DNA from: Volvox africanus
Lineage: Eukaryota; Chlorophyta; Chlorophyceae; Chlamydomonadales; Volvocaceae
Assembly (NCBI GenBank): GCA_030268105.1
Contig: BSDZ01000003.1
Span: 6,162,501-6,226,500, forward strand
Direction of reading: 5' to 3'
Length of the DNA: 64,000 nt
Shown piece by piece: positions 11,455 through 24,000 of the stretch. Under the pieces are notes generated by a model, which made no database searches, had not been told where the DNA came from, and saw only the letters and a list, made by a program, of their open reading frames with translations. Every line of letters starts with the position of its first letter. The stretch's first letter is position 1. Both the position numbers and the translations under genes were made by a program.

Positions 11455-14400
11455 CTAACCCACGACTGGCGCTGGCCCCAGGGTCGACATTCCTGGGAAC
11501 TCCCGAGGGCTTGATGCAGACGCAAATGCCGCGAAATCGTTGCTCCCAGCTGACTCCAACCTGCCTTGTGTCAACTGATCACTTGCGGCGAATGGGTCGA
11601 AAGCGGAACCAGCGGGCAAAGCGAAGCTGCTGCTAACGCCGCTCAGCGCAGAGGGGGACAGCCCGAGAAGGTCCGCAGTAGTGGCGTCTGCGCTGCTGGC
11701 GCCTGTTGCGGCAACGGCAGCAGTGGTGATATCTGCTATAGCAACGTTAACATCAGGCGTGTGCGCAGAAGCGGCGAAAGGTGATGTCGTAGCGGAAGCC
11801 ACAGAGCCCTTGACGCCACCAATGCTCCAGTTGCCGCTAGTGCTAGCAGCACTGTACGTCGCACCTCTGGCTGCTGCTGGAGGCGCCGAACCCGTTCCAA
11901 AAGGATCCCAATCCGAAGGCGGCGGCGCATATGGTGCATCCGCGCGCCACACAGACCCTGGCACAGGTAGGGTCCCACTTGTCGGTGGAGTCGAATTTCC
12001 GTCCCCACCAGGGACAACAGCAGCAGTTGCAACCCCAACAACTGCAGCTCGCGAAGAGAGACGTTGTATTCCCCCCGCCGACATGGCACGCGTGTAAGTT
12101 GGCGGCGCGAAAGGTGACACCTCAACTGGCGCCCCCGCCTCCGAACTCGTTCCCACGCCGCAAGGGGATGTGATGGGGGTTGCGAAGCTCGAAGTCGGTG
12201 CATGACAAGATATCCCCGGGCCCGAAACGCGGCCCACGTCAGAACCGTCTGATCGGCCCGGTAACGGCAGCGGGCCGCCAGTAAGGCTGAGTGGGCGCTG
12301 CGGCGCATGTGGTTGCCTAAGCTTGCCGTCTGCGCCCGCCAAAAGTGTCGCGCCTCCGCCTCCCGTCAACTGGGCTTTGAACTTGGCAGCTTTTTCCCCT
12401 ATGGCATAAGTTCAAGGAGTCACGGGAAAGTGAGGGACTGTGATCGAGACCACAGTCAGACACTACTTTACCCCCCCACATACGGGTCACACACGGCTCG
12501 CCTAATCATAAGCCAACCCACCGACTGACCTGCTACAATAACATCGTCACATCGCCCCTTCACAAACTATCAGAAGCACGCACCTGTGGTCTGGGGCTTA
12601 TAGCCCGCCGTAGGCAGAATGCCTAGCGCCTTGGCTTTTGTGCCAGCTCCCGCCACCTTCTCCTTAAGACCCGAAAATAATGACGACCCAGTAAGGAAAG
12701 ACGAAAAGTGCTGGCCCGCACCGTCAGTGCTGCTAGCCACACCCTGCCGCTGCTGCTGCGCCTGCTCGCCTTCCGGCTGCACACCCACCGTGAAAGGGAC
12801 AGTTTTCTCGCAACAGCTGCTGCTGGCTCCCAGCACAGGGTTCTCAGGAGCGGGCCCCATGTCAGGCAGCGGAATAGACCCAATTGCCACCAGCTGTCGC
12901 TCTGATCCCTCATTCTGGCCGGATTCCAATCCGAGCGGGGATCCTTGCTGTGGTGGCGGGCGACCGGAATGATGCGGTGGTGGCATCGGCGCGGCAGCAG
13001 CGAAGGCTGTCAACAGCTGGCGATGGTGTTGTAGTTGGCCACGGGCGCGGCGTTCAGCCGCAGTCTCACGCTCCTTGGTCCGCGGAGAACCGAGGGGCGA
13101 GGCCAGCCCGGAGAGGCCAGAAAGCAAGTTGTTCTTCGCCTCCGTGGCAGCGAGGCGGAGAATGTCTTTAAGATTTCCGTCGTACACGCGGTGACCGTCC
13201 ACGAGCGTGACAACCTGCGGCATCGGGACGAACAGCCATTCACCGAAACGGCTAACCTAGATAATTCATTTGGCCTCTTCTTTTCGATTACAAGCTCACC
13301 TGCACGCCGCCTTTGAGCACAGTGGCCGCAATAGGGCCATCATGACCACCGCCGCCGCCATTGGCATGGAAGATGTTAATCATTCGTGCTCCGGCGCCAC
13401 TGGCCCCGGCCGGGACCACCGCCGTTGTAGCCGGCCCAGCCCGCTCCTCGGGCCCCGGCGACTCGTTTGAAGGCGCTGCGCGTAGCGACATGTAAGTTGA
13501 TTTGGCGTTTGTTGAGAGCATGGGCACCGATAGCCTGCGCAGCGGAGTGGTATCGCGCCCACCATCGCGTTCGCGACCACCCCGATCTGCCCGCGAGCTG
13601 AAGGCGAAACTTGCCCCACCCAATGCCGCCATCGGCGGCACACTGGTGTTTGCACCAGATGGCTCCGCAGCGTCCACGGCATGAACGCTAATCCCGCTCT
13701 CGCTGCGCTTGTGTTCCCGATCTATGGGAAATTGTGGTGACGTTTGCGGATTGTGGTTTGGATGAGTCCCAAAGCGCACCGGAGCAAGGGGATGCGGTGC
13801 CGCGACGGAAGCAACGTGTTTTGAAGGGCTACAAATACTTTGGGTCGGGCGATGCGCCTGTGCGTGTGGCTTAAAAACGCGGCGACTTTCAGGCTGCCCC
13901 CTTTACCATAGCCATTTTACGCTTTGGCTATTCACACGGGCATGGTGGGCCCGATACAAGGTGGAATACTACTCGTGACAGAGGTGTTCCCAGATTTGGT
14001 ACGCGTATCCAACGAATTACCCAGACCTTTTGGGATTTCCCCATCCAAAACAATGAACTGGGGTTACAATAGGAAGCATGCTGAACCATGCAATCTTAAC
14101 AAAGTCATACCGCGAGGGCTTGGGCTGGAACTTCCTGACGCATCATCATCCTCGTGCAAATCCCAGTCCGCAAAGTAGTTGAAAGGGTCCTCAAGCGTCG
14201 GCGTGGAAAAATCTAGTCACGGGGCAATAATCAGGACGGGATGACAGGCATTGCCACGTGCCTGGTAATCCATACTGTCGCCCAATTGGGGACTACGAGC
14301 TTCTAATTGGCCTTCAGACGAGCATGCTCCACTGTGCGTAATACTAACAACTATTTGCGAACCATGAGCGGATGGACAAATACATCCTCTATTGGCGACG

Positions 14401-17400
14401 CGTCTGGCCCATTTGAACCCCTCAGCGCATACTCTCTCCTTAGCACTGCTCCAGGACCCCCGACCGCCCGCCTTAAGGCTTCCCCTGGCCATCCCCCGGC
14501 CACCCGCCTGAAGGCCTCCCGCCAGCGCGCAGTTGACGCACAGTTGCACACGCACCTACAAACCCCGGGTAGGTCGTTATCCGCCGCATGCTTTCGCCGG
14601 CTTGAAACAAACCGAAAGACTGTGCATGCGGCTGGGAGATCAGGTCCTCACTATCTGTCCGCCGATGCCGCCGCAGTTTGCTGGCCAACTTTCCGCTACC
14701 GCCGGCTGCCCCAGGCGCCGCAGCGTCGCCCATGATGCTGCGCAGGTGCTCCCGAAGCAGCCGCCGCCGCTCCGGGTAGCGCTCCACACGCAGCTCAAAG
14801 GGGTCCTGCAAGACGGGGCCCACTGCGGATGCTCCGCGGCACGTAAGGTCCGAGGCATGGATGGAACCGGGACCGTACGCGCTGCCATCCGACCGTTCCA
14901 ATGAAGTCAAGTTATTTGCGCTGTTGCTTTTGCTGAGTAATGTCCTGGGCATGCGGGTCCCTATCACCCCGGCGCCGCCCGTTGCATAGGAAAAGCTTTG
15001 TCCGTTGCTGCCGCTACTGGAAGGCAGCTCAATTTCGCCTGAGGCAGCCATGGCTAAGCGTTCCTGGATGAACATCTCATACAGCTGGCTGTGGCGCATG
15101 CTCGATAGGAAGGAGCGCACAGCCTCGCTGCGCCTGGACGAGTCAGGGAAATCAAAACGGCGATAGGTTAATCCATTAGGGCGCAAAAACAGAGACATAC
15201 CACCCAAGTATAAGTGTGCTAAGCGGTGTATGGAAAAAGTGGATTGCTGCACTCCAGATGGCGATGGTCCAGTACCCAACCCGTGACTTTCCTACGCCAG
15301 CGTAAGTTGATCCATAGGCCCCAATACACCTGCTATACACAGCTGTTGATGCCAGCACCCCCTCCTGCCGCTACGGCCGGTGGCTTCCTTCACCCACACC
15401 ACCACATAACCTCGGCAAGAATTTAATACTGCGTACGCACATTCGAAAGTGAGTCAAATGATATGCATGAAGCTAATCACCTGTGTGCCACAAAAGCTGG
15501 CTGGTCAAAATAGTACCCGTGCCCCCGCAGCATCTCATCGTGCATTCGGCTGGCGCTGGGTGGGGCCTGCGGCGACAGCGTGCTATCGCTGCTACTGGCG
15601 TGGCCTTGTAACCCGGCAACCCGGCCTTCCCGCCCCTCCTTGTGCCCACGCCCGCTCTCCTTGCCGCCGCCGCCCCGAATCGTCAGCTGTCCGGCTACAG
15701 CCATCGTGGATGGCAGAGCACGGGGAAGCGGTTCGGGGACCTGCTCGTGAATGTACCGCCGATATGATCCAAACAACCGTACGAAGTATTCCTGCATAAC
15801 GCCTGCAGCAGAGCATCAGGATACGCGGGGAGGATGCAAGGTCACAAGGCAGACTGCTGCAACGACAAGCACAAGGACGGCATGGAACACCAGAGGGAGG
15901 CCCTAGCGCAAGGCGAACACGTTTTAAGTCATGTCCTAACAATACATAGCAACGCATTGACATGGCTCCTGGAAGTTATACTCCGTAGCTGACCGCCTAA
16001 ATAATGGTACTTCATTACATACCCCACCTTACGAATATTTACTCCGTGCAGAAGCGCCTAAAGCACCCACCATCCGACCTGTTAGCAGGCGCCCACATCC
16101 TCACCCGTAATGAGCGGGCTGCTCTCATACTCTGTCGGGCTGCGCACCGTCTTGAACACCGCCTCCAGGGCTGCACCAAGCTGTCGACCATACGGCAGCG
16201 AGCGTCCATCGTCTGACTGCGATCCTGGTGGCGAAGAGACCTTCTGCAGGTCCAGATCCACCGTTGTCACTTCCGACATGGGTATGTGCCGAATAAGCGG
16301 TAGCATCTCCTGGGTAAGTCCAACTAAGAACGGCATCGGCGCTGAAAGGTAATCCACAAGGTCGCGCGGAAGAATGGGCAGGTAGATATGGTGCCACCTG
16401 ACGAAAAGAACATCAGGAATGAGCAAAGGACGTAGGGCGGGATGGCACGTGGGCCGGCAACTTTGCGATAAGTGCAGCCAAAAGTGGGAGTCTTGGGCCT
16501 CTCGTCTGGTAGACAATGGTGCCACAGCTGGATTATGCCTTGCAGGATAATGTGAGGTGCGGCAGGTCATGTTATGCTGGGGATGGCCCACATGGGAAAA
16601 AGCCCGTTAAAAGTCATACCCTTGTAATAACCAGCAGAGCCCCAGCAACTTAGGATACGCCGTCAACAGAGGTGCCGTGACGCAAGTCAACCCACAGCGG
16701 CACACCAGTCATGGGTGTGCCAGCCCCAGGCTCTAATAGCTTTTCCTTCTGGTGACCGCTCGACATCCGGGATAGGCCATACTGCTGCCATGTGCCAAGA
16801 GACCTGATGCATGCGGGTGCATTTCCCCACTAGCAGTAGCAAGTGCATATGGGCTATTGGATAAAATGGCTCCCAAGGGAGCTGTCTCGTCGCCACGAAT
16901 GGCGCATGGACTGCCCCTACCAAAGCCGTGGTTATAATTCCGCTACAAGAACGATTCGATTCTTAATAGCGGAAAAAAAGTTCATTATCCTCTTGAGCAA
17001 GACCCGCTCAACCCTGCCTGGAGTGCAAGTTCATGCAAGAGGCCCAGACCAAATCCCCGTGCTGCTCACTTGAAGGGATAGATAAGCGCTTGTGCTGCCT
17101 GCACCGCCGCTGTCACGGTATCACGAGATCGAGCAACAAAGACGATCCGCCGCTCCAGCAATAGGCTGGCAACCAGTGTGAGCATGCCCTCCACAGGCAC
17201 ATGGAACAGAAGGCGTGCCAGGGGAATGCCCGAATTGTCCTTCCCGTTCCCGCAATCAGGGGGTACTTGCAGCTCGATGCAGTTATTTCCCCTGCAGCGT
17301 TATACACCCCGTAAGCTTCATAGCCATGGACCGAGCGGACGAAGCACACGCATGTAAAATTCGAGCATCTCAATGATTGCAGTGGTGACCTGTGATGATG

Positions 17401-18473
17401 GTTCCAGTGACAATGCCCTGCTCCTTCCCATACCAGTTCAATGGTTCGCCAGTGCTGCTACCGCCCATATAACGAGGCGGGCTGACGCCGGACAGTCCAT
17501 GGCTGTTGGGCGCTGTCAAGCTACAGCACAAGGACATGACAGAATCAAAGTGTTAGAAATAGCAACCAAAAAACGAGTAGCGCAAACTGGCCCGGTTCGC
17601 AACTAATCGTGCTCTCCTTCCCGAGGGTACCCACGAAACCCATATTCCTGACAATCCGGCGCACGGCAAAGGGTATGACCAAGTTGTAGAGGATGAGAGA
17701 CATATTCTGTCCAGAAAGCTTTCCCTTGTTCATAATGGAAAACACTGGTCAGTTCGTCGCACATAAAATTGGGTATCTGGGCTTGCCTGAGCACCTTCCC
17801 TGGGCCCGGGTTCGTGGCCAGTTGTTTGCGCAGATCCACGATGAACGCGCCAAGGTGGGATCCCAGGGGCAGTTCCTGGTTCGCCGCGTCCAAGAGACCG
17901 TCGAATCCCTTCAGCACCTGCTCCGCCACTTGCAGCACCTGCGGCGCCAAGCGTTCAGGCCCACGACAGCCGTTGCAAATATCGGCCAGACCCATGAAAG
18001 CTCCCCATAAACTTCATATCTAACCTTGAAGAAAAAGTTGCACCATGGGTTTTCCGCGACGATGCATAGGACCTGTGGGTACCGCGCCTTGCTGCCAACC
18101 GCAGGTGCTGGTGGAAAAAATTGGCGGCAGAAGCCTGTAAATCTTTGGCCATCCTTGTGGGTGAGGGTAAACGTGTACTCCTGCACAACAAGCCACCTGC
18201 CACTGTGATGTGGGACCGCATGGCCGTATCCAACCAGCACAAGAACTGCCCCACCTCCGAGGCCTGCACCTCCTTTGGTTGAACAGATTCAGGTCCCAGC
18301 GGAAAGCAGAACGCATTAAGCAACTGCTCCTTGAAGTCCACGCCCTCGCACCCATCCGACGCTGCCTTGTAACGGAGGTAAATGACAGGCGTCTTGGAGC
18401 GAGACTCCACACGTAGCCGGGAGACAAAGAATAACAAATACATTCCTACTAATGTGCGCTCTTGCCAGAGCAA
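11455..18473 (-). CDS. DENN-domain Rab GEF, connecdenn/DENND1-like, with DPF motifs
   Basis: DENND1 proteins activate Rab35-type GTPases at clathrin-coated vesicles. The minus strand shows a complete DENN module. The uDENN part lies at about 18430-18030 (KEQLLNAFCFPLGPESV, then YTFTLTHKDGQRFTGFCR and VLCIVAENPWCNFFFK). The cDENN part lies at 17290-17068 (PLARLLFHVPVEGMLTLVAS, LLLERRIVFVARSRDTVTAA, ALIYPFK) and 16400-16220 (HIYLPILPRDLVDYLSAPMP). The dDENN part lies at 15797-15477 (EYFVRLFGSYRRYI) and 15170-14740 (SEAVRSFLSSMRHSQLYEMF). The long C-terminal part, to the stop at 11455, is disordered and has four DPF motifs (QDPFEL, EDPFNYFADWDL, DWDPFGTG, AFDPFAASDQ), the alpha-adaptin ear ligand type. 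Exon edges are approximate. The true start lies at or upstream of 18473 and is unresolved. Confidence 0.8.
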
Positions 18474-21097
18474 GCAACGTGAAGGTCTGCCTCCTTGAAT
18501 CGCATCGTAATTGCTTACGACGCGCCTTGGGAAGTCATGAAAGAGTTTGGGCTAAGCAAAGACGCCCCCATGCCTGCGCTGGCGCAGCCCCAGTTGCAGC
18601 GGCCAACATTGAACATATGGAACTCAAAAGTGAGGAACATAATGAACGTTTAAGATCCTCATAAGTTTAGCCGAATTGCTCACATAATGCTTATGATTGT
18701 AATTTTAGCGAATGGGCACAAAGCTTCGGGATGCTTTGCGAGACCCGTACGGTGCAAACCGCCTGTCATCAGACACCACATCAAAACGCTCGCCGGGCTT
18801 GCCAAACCTGCCGAATATAATTCTTCCTATGTATGCACATCCGTGTGCAGCCCTAGGCACGTTCGGAAGACTTCACATCGGGTGTGGATGGAAAAGAGGG
18901 TTATGACGGGCAGGGGAAGGCATGGGGACAGGCCCCTCCTGTCCCCTGCCTGTTATAACATTCTGTTCCCAAACCCGATCATTGGATATCTATCGAGAAA
19001 CCACGCAAATATGGCACGGATAATGGACATAAATCACGTCTTTAATTTCTCTCGATTGGCACGCCTTGCACTGCACTCTGTACTACTTATGATGCCGCAG
19101 CGAATTGCAGTTCCCTAAGCTGCATTCCACCCAGGATCCATATGAACGCATACAGCTTCTGCAGGTGCCCATGTCCCCGTTCGACTTTTGCGCCTCGATA
19201 AGCATATCATTCGGGTCATCGTCTGGAGCAGTCTGATGGCCCCTGATGGCCTGAGTGCAGGGACGTGACAGGGACATGTGTCCTGGATGCAAGGTGCGGC
19301 TCACACTTCAGGGACCCACAACATAATACTCTAACACGATTTTAGGAATCACTTGAGGCAGCGCGCTCATCCGTACTAGGTAAGCATGCACGTAATTTTC
19401 TCGGATTGAAGAGACACAATAGATGCGTAGCATTCCCCGAAACAAATGTCACAGTCACATTACCAAGGAATGGACCATGTATGCACAATCCGCGTTGATC
19501 GCACTGCCTTCACGCTGACTATGCTCCGACACGCTCCTTCCTATACCCGGCAAGGTTGGCCCCCTTGATCTAGCCGTTCCTGTCATATACCGCCCGAGGA
19601 TGCGTTTGCCAGGTATTGATAACCCTCTATGTGAGCTTAACACCCTCCATGCCTCACTTTAACATTCGCGCATTTTGATCTTCGTTCGGCCACAACCGTA
19701 CTGCTGCTTCGTCGGCATACGCAGCAAAAGATAGACCCAACAGGGAGCCCGCACTCTCAACATTGTAGTATTGATGAGTTTGTGAACGTGTGGGCATTAT
19801 TAAGGATTTTTGTTATGAAGAGAAACGAGAGTAGGGCATCATGTGCTGGCGCTTTATCTGTAATCCAAGACTTGCTCCCCCTTACCTGCTTTATAACTTT
19901 TTCCTGGGAAAACGGATTTTTTTGCACCCCATACTATCAACCATGACAAGTCGGTAGCTAGGGGTATTAGCGCGACTCTGCCCTTCCCGCATCACGCCGC
20001 ATTGGTGCAACATAGATGTACGACACGCCTTGTAGATGCAATTTACCCGACGGGACCGGAGGAATATGAATAAAACTTATGTATTTGCCATTCCTATCAT
20101 CCTCAGCTGTTTGTGTGCGAATATCTTCATCTCAAGAATGTTGACCTCAATGAAAGCCTAGGATTTGTTCGAGCAACCACAGCTTCTTGCCTTGCAGCCA
20201 GGGGTAGCCCCATGGATCCCCGTGAAACTTAACGCCGTTGCACGACCTTAACGTGTTTCGCAGTGTTCGGCCTTATTCTTAATAAGCGGCGGGACATCTT
20301 CATGATCAATGTTATGGCGACAATCGGTTGACGATGAGTAGTGACATTTCGAATGCCCGCTGCAGCACGGCTAAGAGCTGATCACCGGCCACAGACGGCT
20401 CATAATTTTCTCACAATTCTAATTTGACAAATTGCATACCCAAAATTGGACAATTGAGAAAGGTTACGACATGGCAGATGACAAACTACGACAAGGCCAA
20501 TCCAAGGTTCTGTAACCCATACAGTCATGTGCGACGTCATGTGGCCGCTGAAATGCAGTTGACCTATAGAGAAAGGTTTTGCATGTTTTCAATAAAGCTT
20601 CATAGTTTGCGTCTGTGTTCGACACGGCACAACCCATTATTAAGCAATGCTAAAAGTGTGGCCGAACCCTCAGGAAGACTCTTAATACAAAATATATAAG
20701 CGATATATTAATGTATCCGTTAGAAACACTCGTCTAAGTATTCCAGCAAGCGAGGCATACCTAACTAATACATGCTGACGTAATAATGCTAGACATAGTA
20801 GTTTTGGTGACCTGTTTAAAGAATGATAAGTTATAAACGTTAGGATATTCTTTGTGAACGTTGAAGACAGCATGTAAGACAACGTACGGATCCGGCCCGG
20901 AGCGGAGACAGTTGTCGACCTTTTTTTAGCTTAATTATAGATGATTCTGTATTACATCCACATGAAATAATGTCTTAAGAAGGTGCACGCACTTGAGAAA
21001 CCGATAAAGTTGAACCTACCAATATTGCCTTTGTCCTTGTTGCAGACCTGTCTTTTTGAGGTTTCTCTTATCGGGGCTCATAAAGATTTAGGGCTGG
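18474..21097. other. Divergent intergenic region, 2.6 kb
   Basis: Lies between the DENN gene (minus) and the PPR-cyclin gene (plus). Only short unconnected ORFs are present. It should contain both promoters; a small upstream exon of either gene cannot be excluded. One compact hairpin is listed separately. Confidence 0.4.
18924..18946. repeat. Short perfect hairpin
   Basis: GGGGACAGG at 18924-18932 and CCTGTCCCC at 18938-18946 form a perfect 9-bp stem with a 5-base loop. An outer pair, GGCAGGGG at 18909-18916 with CCCCTGCC at 18943-18950, competes for the same arm. Confidence 0.6.
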
Positions 21098-24000
21098 ATG
21101 AGACCCGACGGCCGGGCACATAACGCGCCACCGCAAGAAGAATTAAGGCAGCGCTGGATGGCAGATAGTTCCGCCTATTACACAAGTATGAACTTTGGCA
21201 GGCAGTCGGAAGGGCAGCATCAGCAACAGCACCAACATCATCCGGCATTGCATAAACAGCAGCGACCGGGTGCTTACCATCCTGGCCCTCCACCACAGCA
21301 GGCAGCTGCTGTCGGTTGGGGCGGTCAGGCTATCCAAGAACCATCTGGTTACCGTGTACCTTGGTTTGGACGTAGCCGGTCCAAATATGGTGGCGGCAAG
21401 TATGGCAAGAAAGGCGGGGATCAGCTATATGCTAGCGGCGGTCAAGGCAGGTTTGGTGCATCCGGCGGCGCCGGTCCTTCATCCAGAGGTGGCGAGGATG
21501 TATTATCGGTTGAAGAAATGGCCGTTATTATCCAGAAGCTGCAGCCCAATGAGCCGCTCCCGGAGGTCATTTTCCGAGCGCTCCACCACGTGGACAGCCG
21601 CGCGGTAGCTCTTTTACTCAAAGACCTCAGCCGACTTGGGAAAGATCGACGTGCCATGGAGCTATTCGACTGGCTACGCTCCGCAAACGAGCGCAGTCCT
21701 TTGAAGGCTTTATGTGATGTGTACAGCTACACCGCTACAATTTCGCTTTGCATTCATGGGCAAGACGTTGAACGCGCCTTGGAGCTTATGCAAGAGATGC
21801 GGACCCGGAATATTGAGCGCAACGTGCACACTTACACGGCACTTATGGTGAGGTCACCTTACGTTGGATTGCCATGTGATATGAACTCATGGTCGCCTAT
21901 CTCAATGACTTCTTTGCACAGAATGTCTGCATCAAATGTGGGAAGCTTCCCCTCGCGTTGGACATTTACAACTCAATGCGGGCAGTGAACTGCACGCCCA
22001 ACGTGGTCACCTACAACACACTCGTAGACGTGTATGGAAAGCTGGGTCAGTGGGAGCGGGCTATACACGTGCTGGACTTGATGAAGCAGGAGGTATGGTC
22101 TCGGGGAGCTGGGAATTAAACCTTCAGGAGAAGGCCTGCCAGGGCCTGAAAGCCTGTTACTTGCCGCGCAGGGTGTCGAGCCTGTCCTCCGCACGTATAA
22201 CACGTTGATCATCGCGTGCAACATGTGCAACCAGCCACGCGAGGCCCTGGCCGTTTACCAGCGACTTCTAGCAGATGGCTTTACGCCCAACTCAACAACG
22301 TACAACGCACTGATCAGCGCATATGGAAAAACTACCCAGTTGGGGAAGGCGCTGGAGGTGTACCAGGAGATGTTGCGGCAGAACATGGAGCGCAGTGTGA
22401 TCACATACAGCTCTCTCATTAGCGCATGTGAGAAAGCAGGGCAATGGGAGACTGCGCTTCGCATCTTCAACGAGATGCAACAAGACAACTGCCTTCCAAA
22501 TACGGTTACTTACAACTCCTTGGTAACCGCATGCGCGCAAGGTGAGGCGCGGGGTCGGGTTTTTTTCATCATTTACTTCATTAAGGGTGCGCCCTGCCGG
22601 TCGCGCAGGTGGCCAATGGGAGAAGGCCACGGAGGTCTTTGAGCAGATGAACTCGCACGGGTGCACACCCGATGGTAAGTGCCTGACCCACGCTGAGTAG
22701 ATTTAGCATGTTGATTGATGGTGCATCGTAATATCATCCGTCGCCTGGGCGGCCGTCGCCTCTCCTATTGCGACGGACATTAGCACCAATACGGCTTTTG
22801 GGAATGCGCAATTTTACCTTTTTGTAGTGCCCTGTCGTGAGACTAAGTAACCTGAAACCCTAAGCAACAGAATAGTATCGACCTGCTTCCATGCATTGTT
22901 GCAGTTGTGACGTACACAGCGCTAATCAGCGCGTACGAACGGGGTGGACAGTGGCAGAAGGCTCTGAAGGCGTTTCACAAGATGTGTGTGCAAGGCTGCA
23001 AGCCTGACGCTATTGTTTACAATGCCATCATCGACACGCTATGGGAGACTGGCATAATCTGGGCTCAGGGCAAGGCGTTGCAGCTATTTATGACGGCGGT
23101 GCAGCAAGGCCACTTCCGCCAGGAGCCTTTTGTACGGCGTCCTGGCCGCGTTGAGGTCAATTTGCACGCGATGACAGCTGGGGTTGCGATGGTGTGCTTG
23201 TACTGCTGGCTGCTCGAGCTCAGGTAGGGGTGCACGATACCGGATATGCGATGTATGGCTAAAAGAGACGTTGGAACGACCTGGGCACCACTTCATGAGA
23301 TTTCCAGAAATCGCATGGGGTTGTCCCTAATTACGTGCGGCCTGTTGGCGAATGTCCTGCAAAGGTACAACTGTAACTTCGGCTTAAATTGCAGGCGGAT
23401 TGCTATGGAGAAGGGCACACCGCATCTACCAGCTGTCCTTGCCATCGTTACAGATATGGGAAAGGCTAGCCGTGAGCAGGGTAACTGCATTGTCAAGGAG
23501 GCGGTCGCCGCGATGATGAGCTTCTGGGACGCACCGTTTCGGTAAGGCGTAAGGTGGACAGACTGTCAGCCACGTTGAAGCGCAGTGGCACTGCTATAAC
23601 TAGGAAGAAGTTTTTAGTCGATGGACCCATTAATGTCAGATGATGCCATGGCATTCAAGAAGGCCTGCGGAGTGGGGACATATGCCTCCTTATAAATGTA
23701 TTATATACGAAGTTCATGCTTGCCTAATTCCTTTTGTATATTGTGTCAGGGTGCATTACCCATGGTGCAAATGAATATACCTGACGACCTGTTTTCTGTA
23801 TTGTTTGGTTCGCAGTCTGGTGCAAGATGGTGTGTACGCTTCGGTGCTCGAGGCTGGCGGAATGCAGGTTGCCGACTGGGTCACCAGCACACCATTTAAC
23901 GCTCAGCTCGCCAGCTTGTTTCCAATTGGAGACAGCAGCAAGGTAGAGTGCTCATGCATCTGATGCAAAAATGTGTTTCTTCGTCGGTTTGGCGGGTGTG

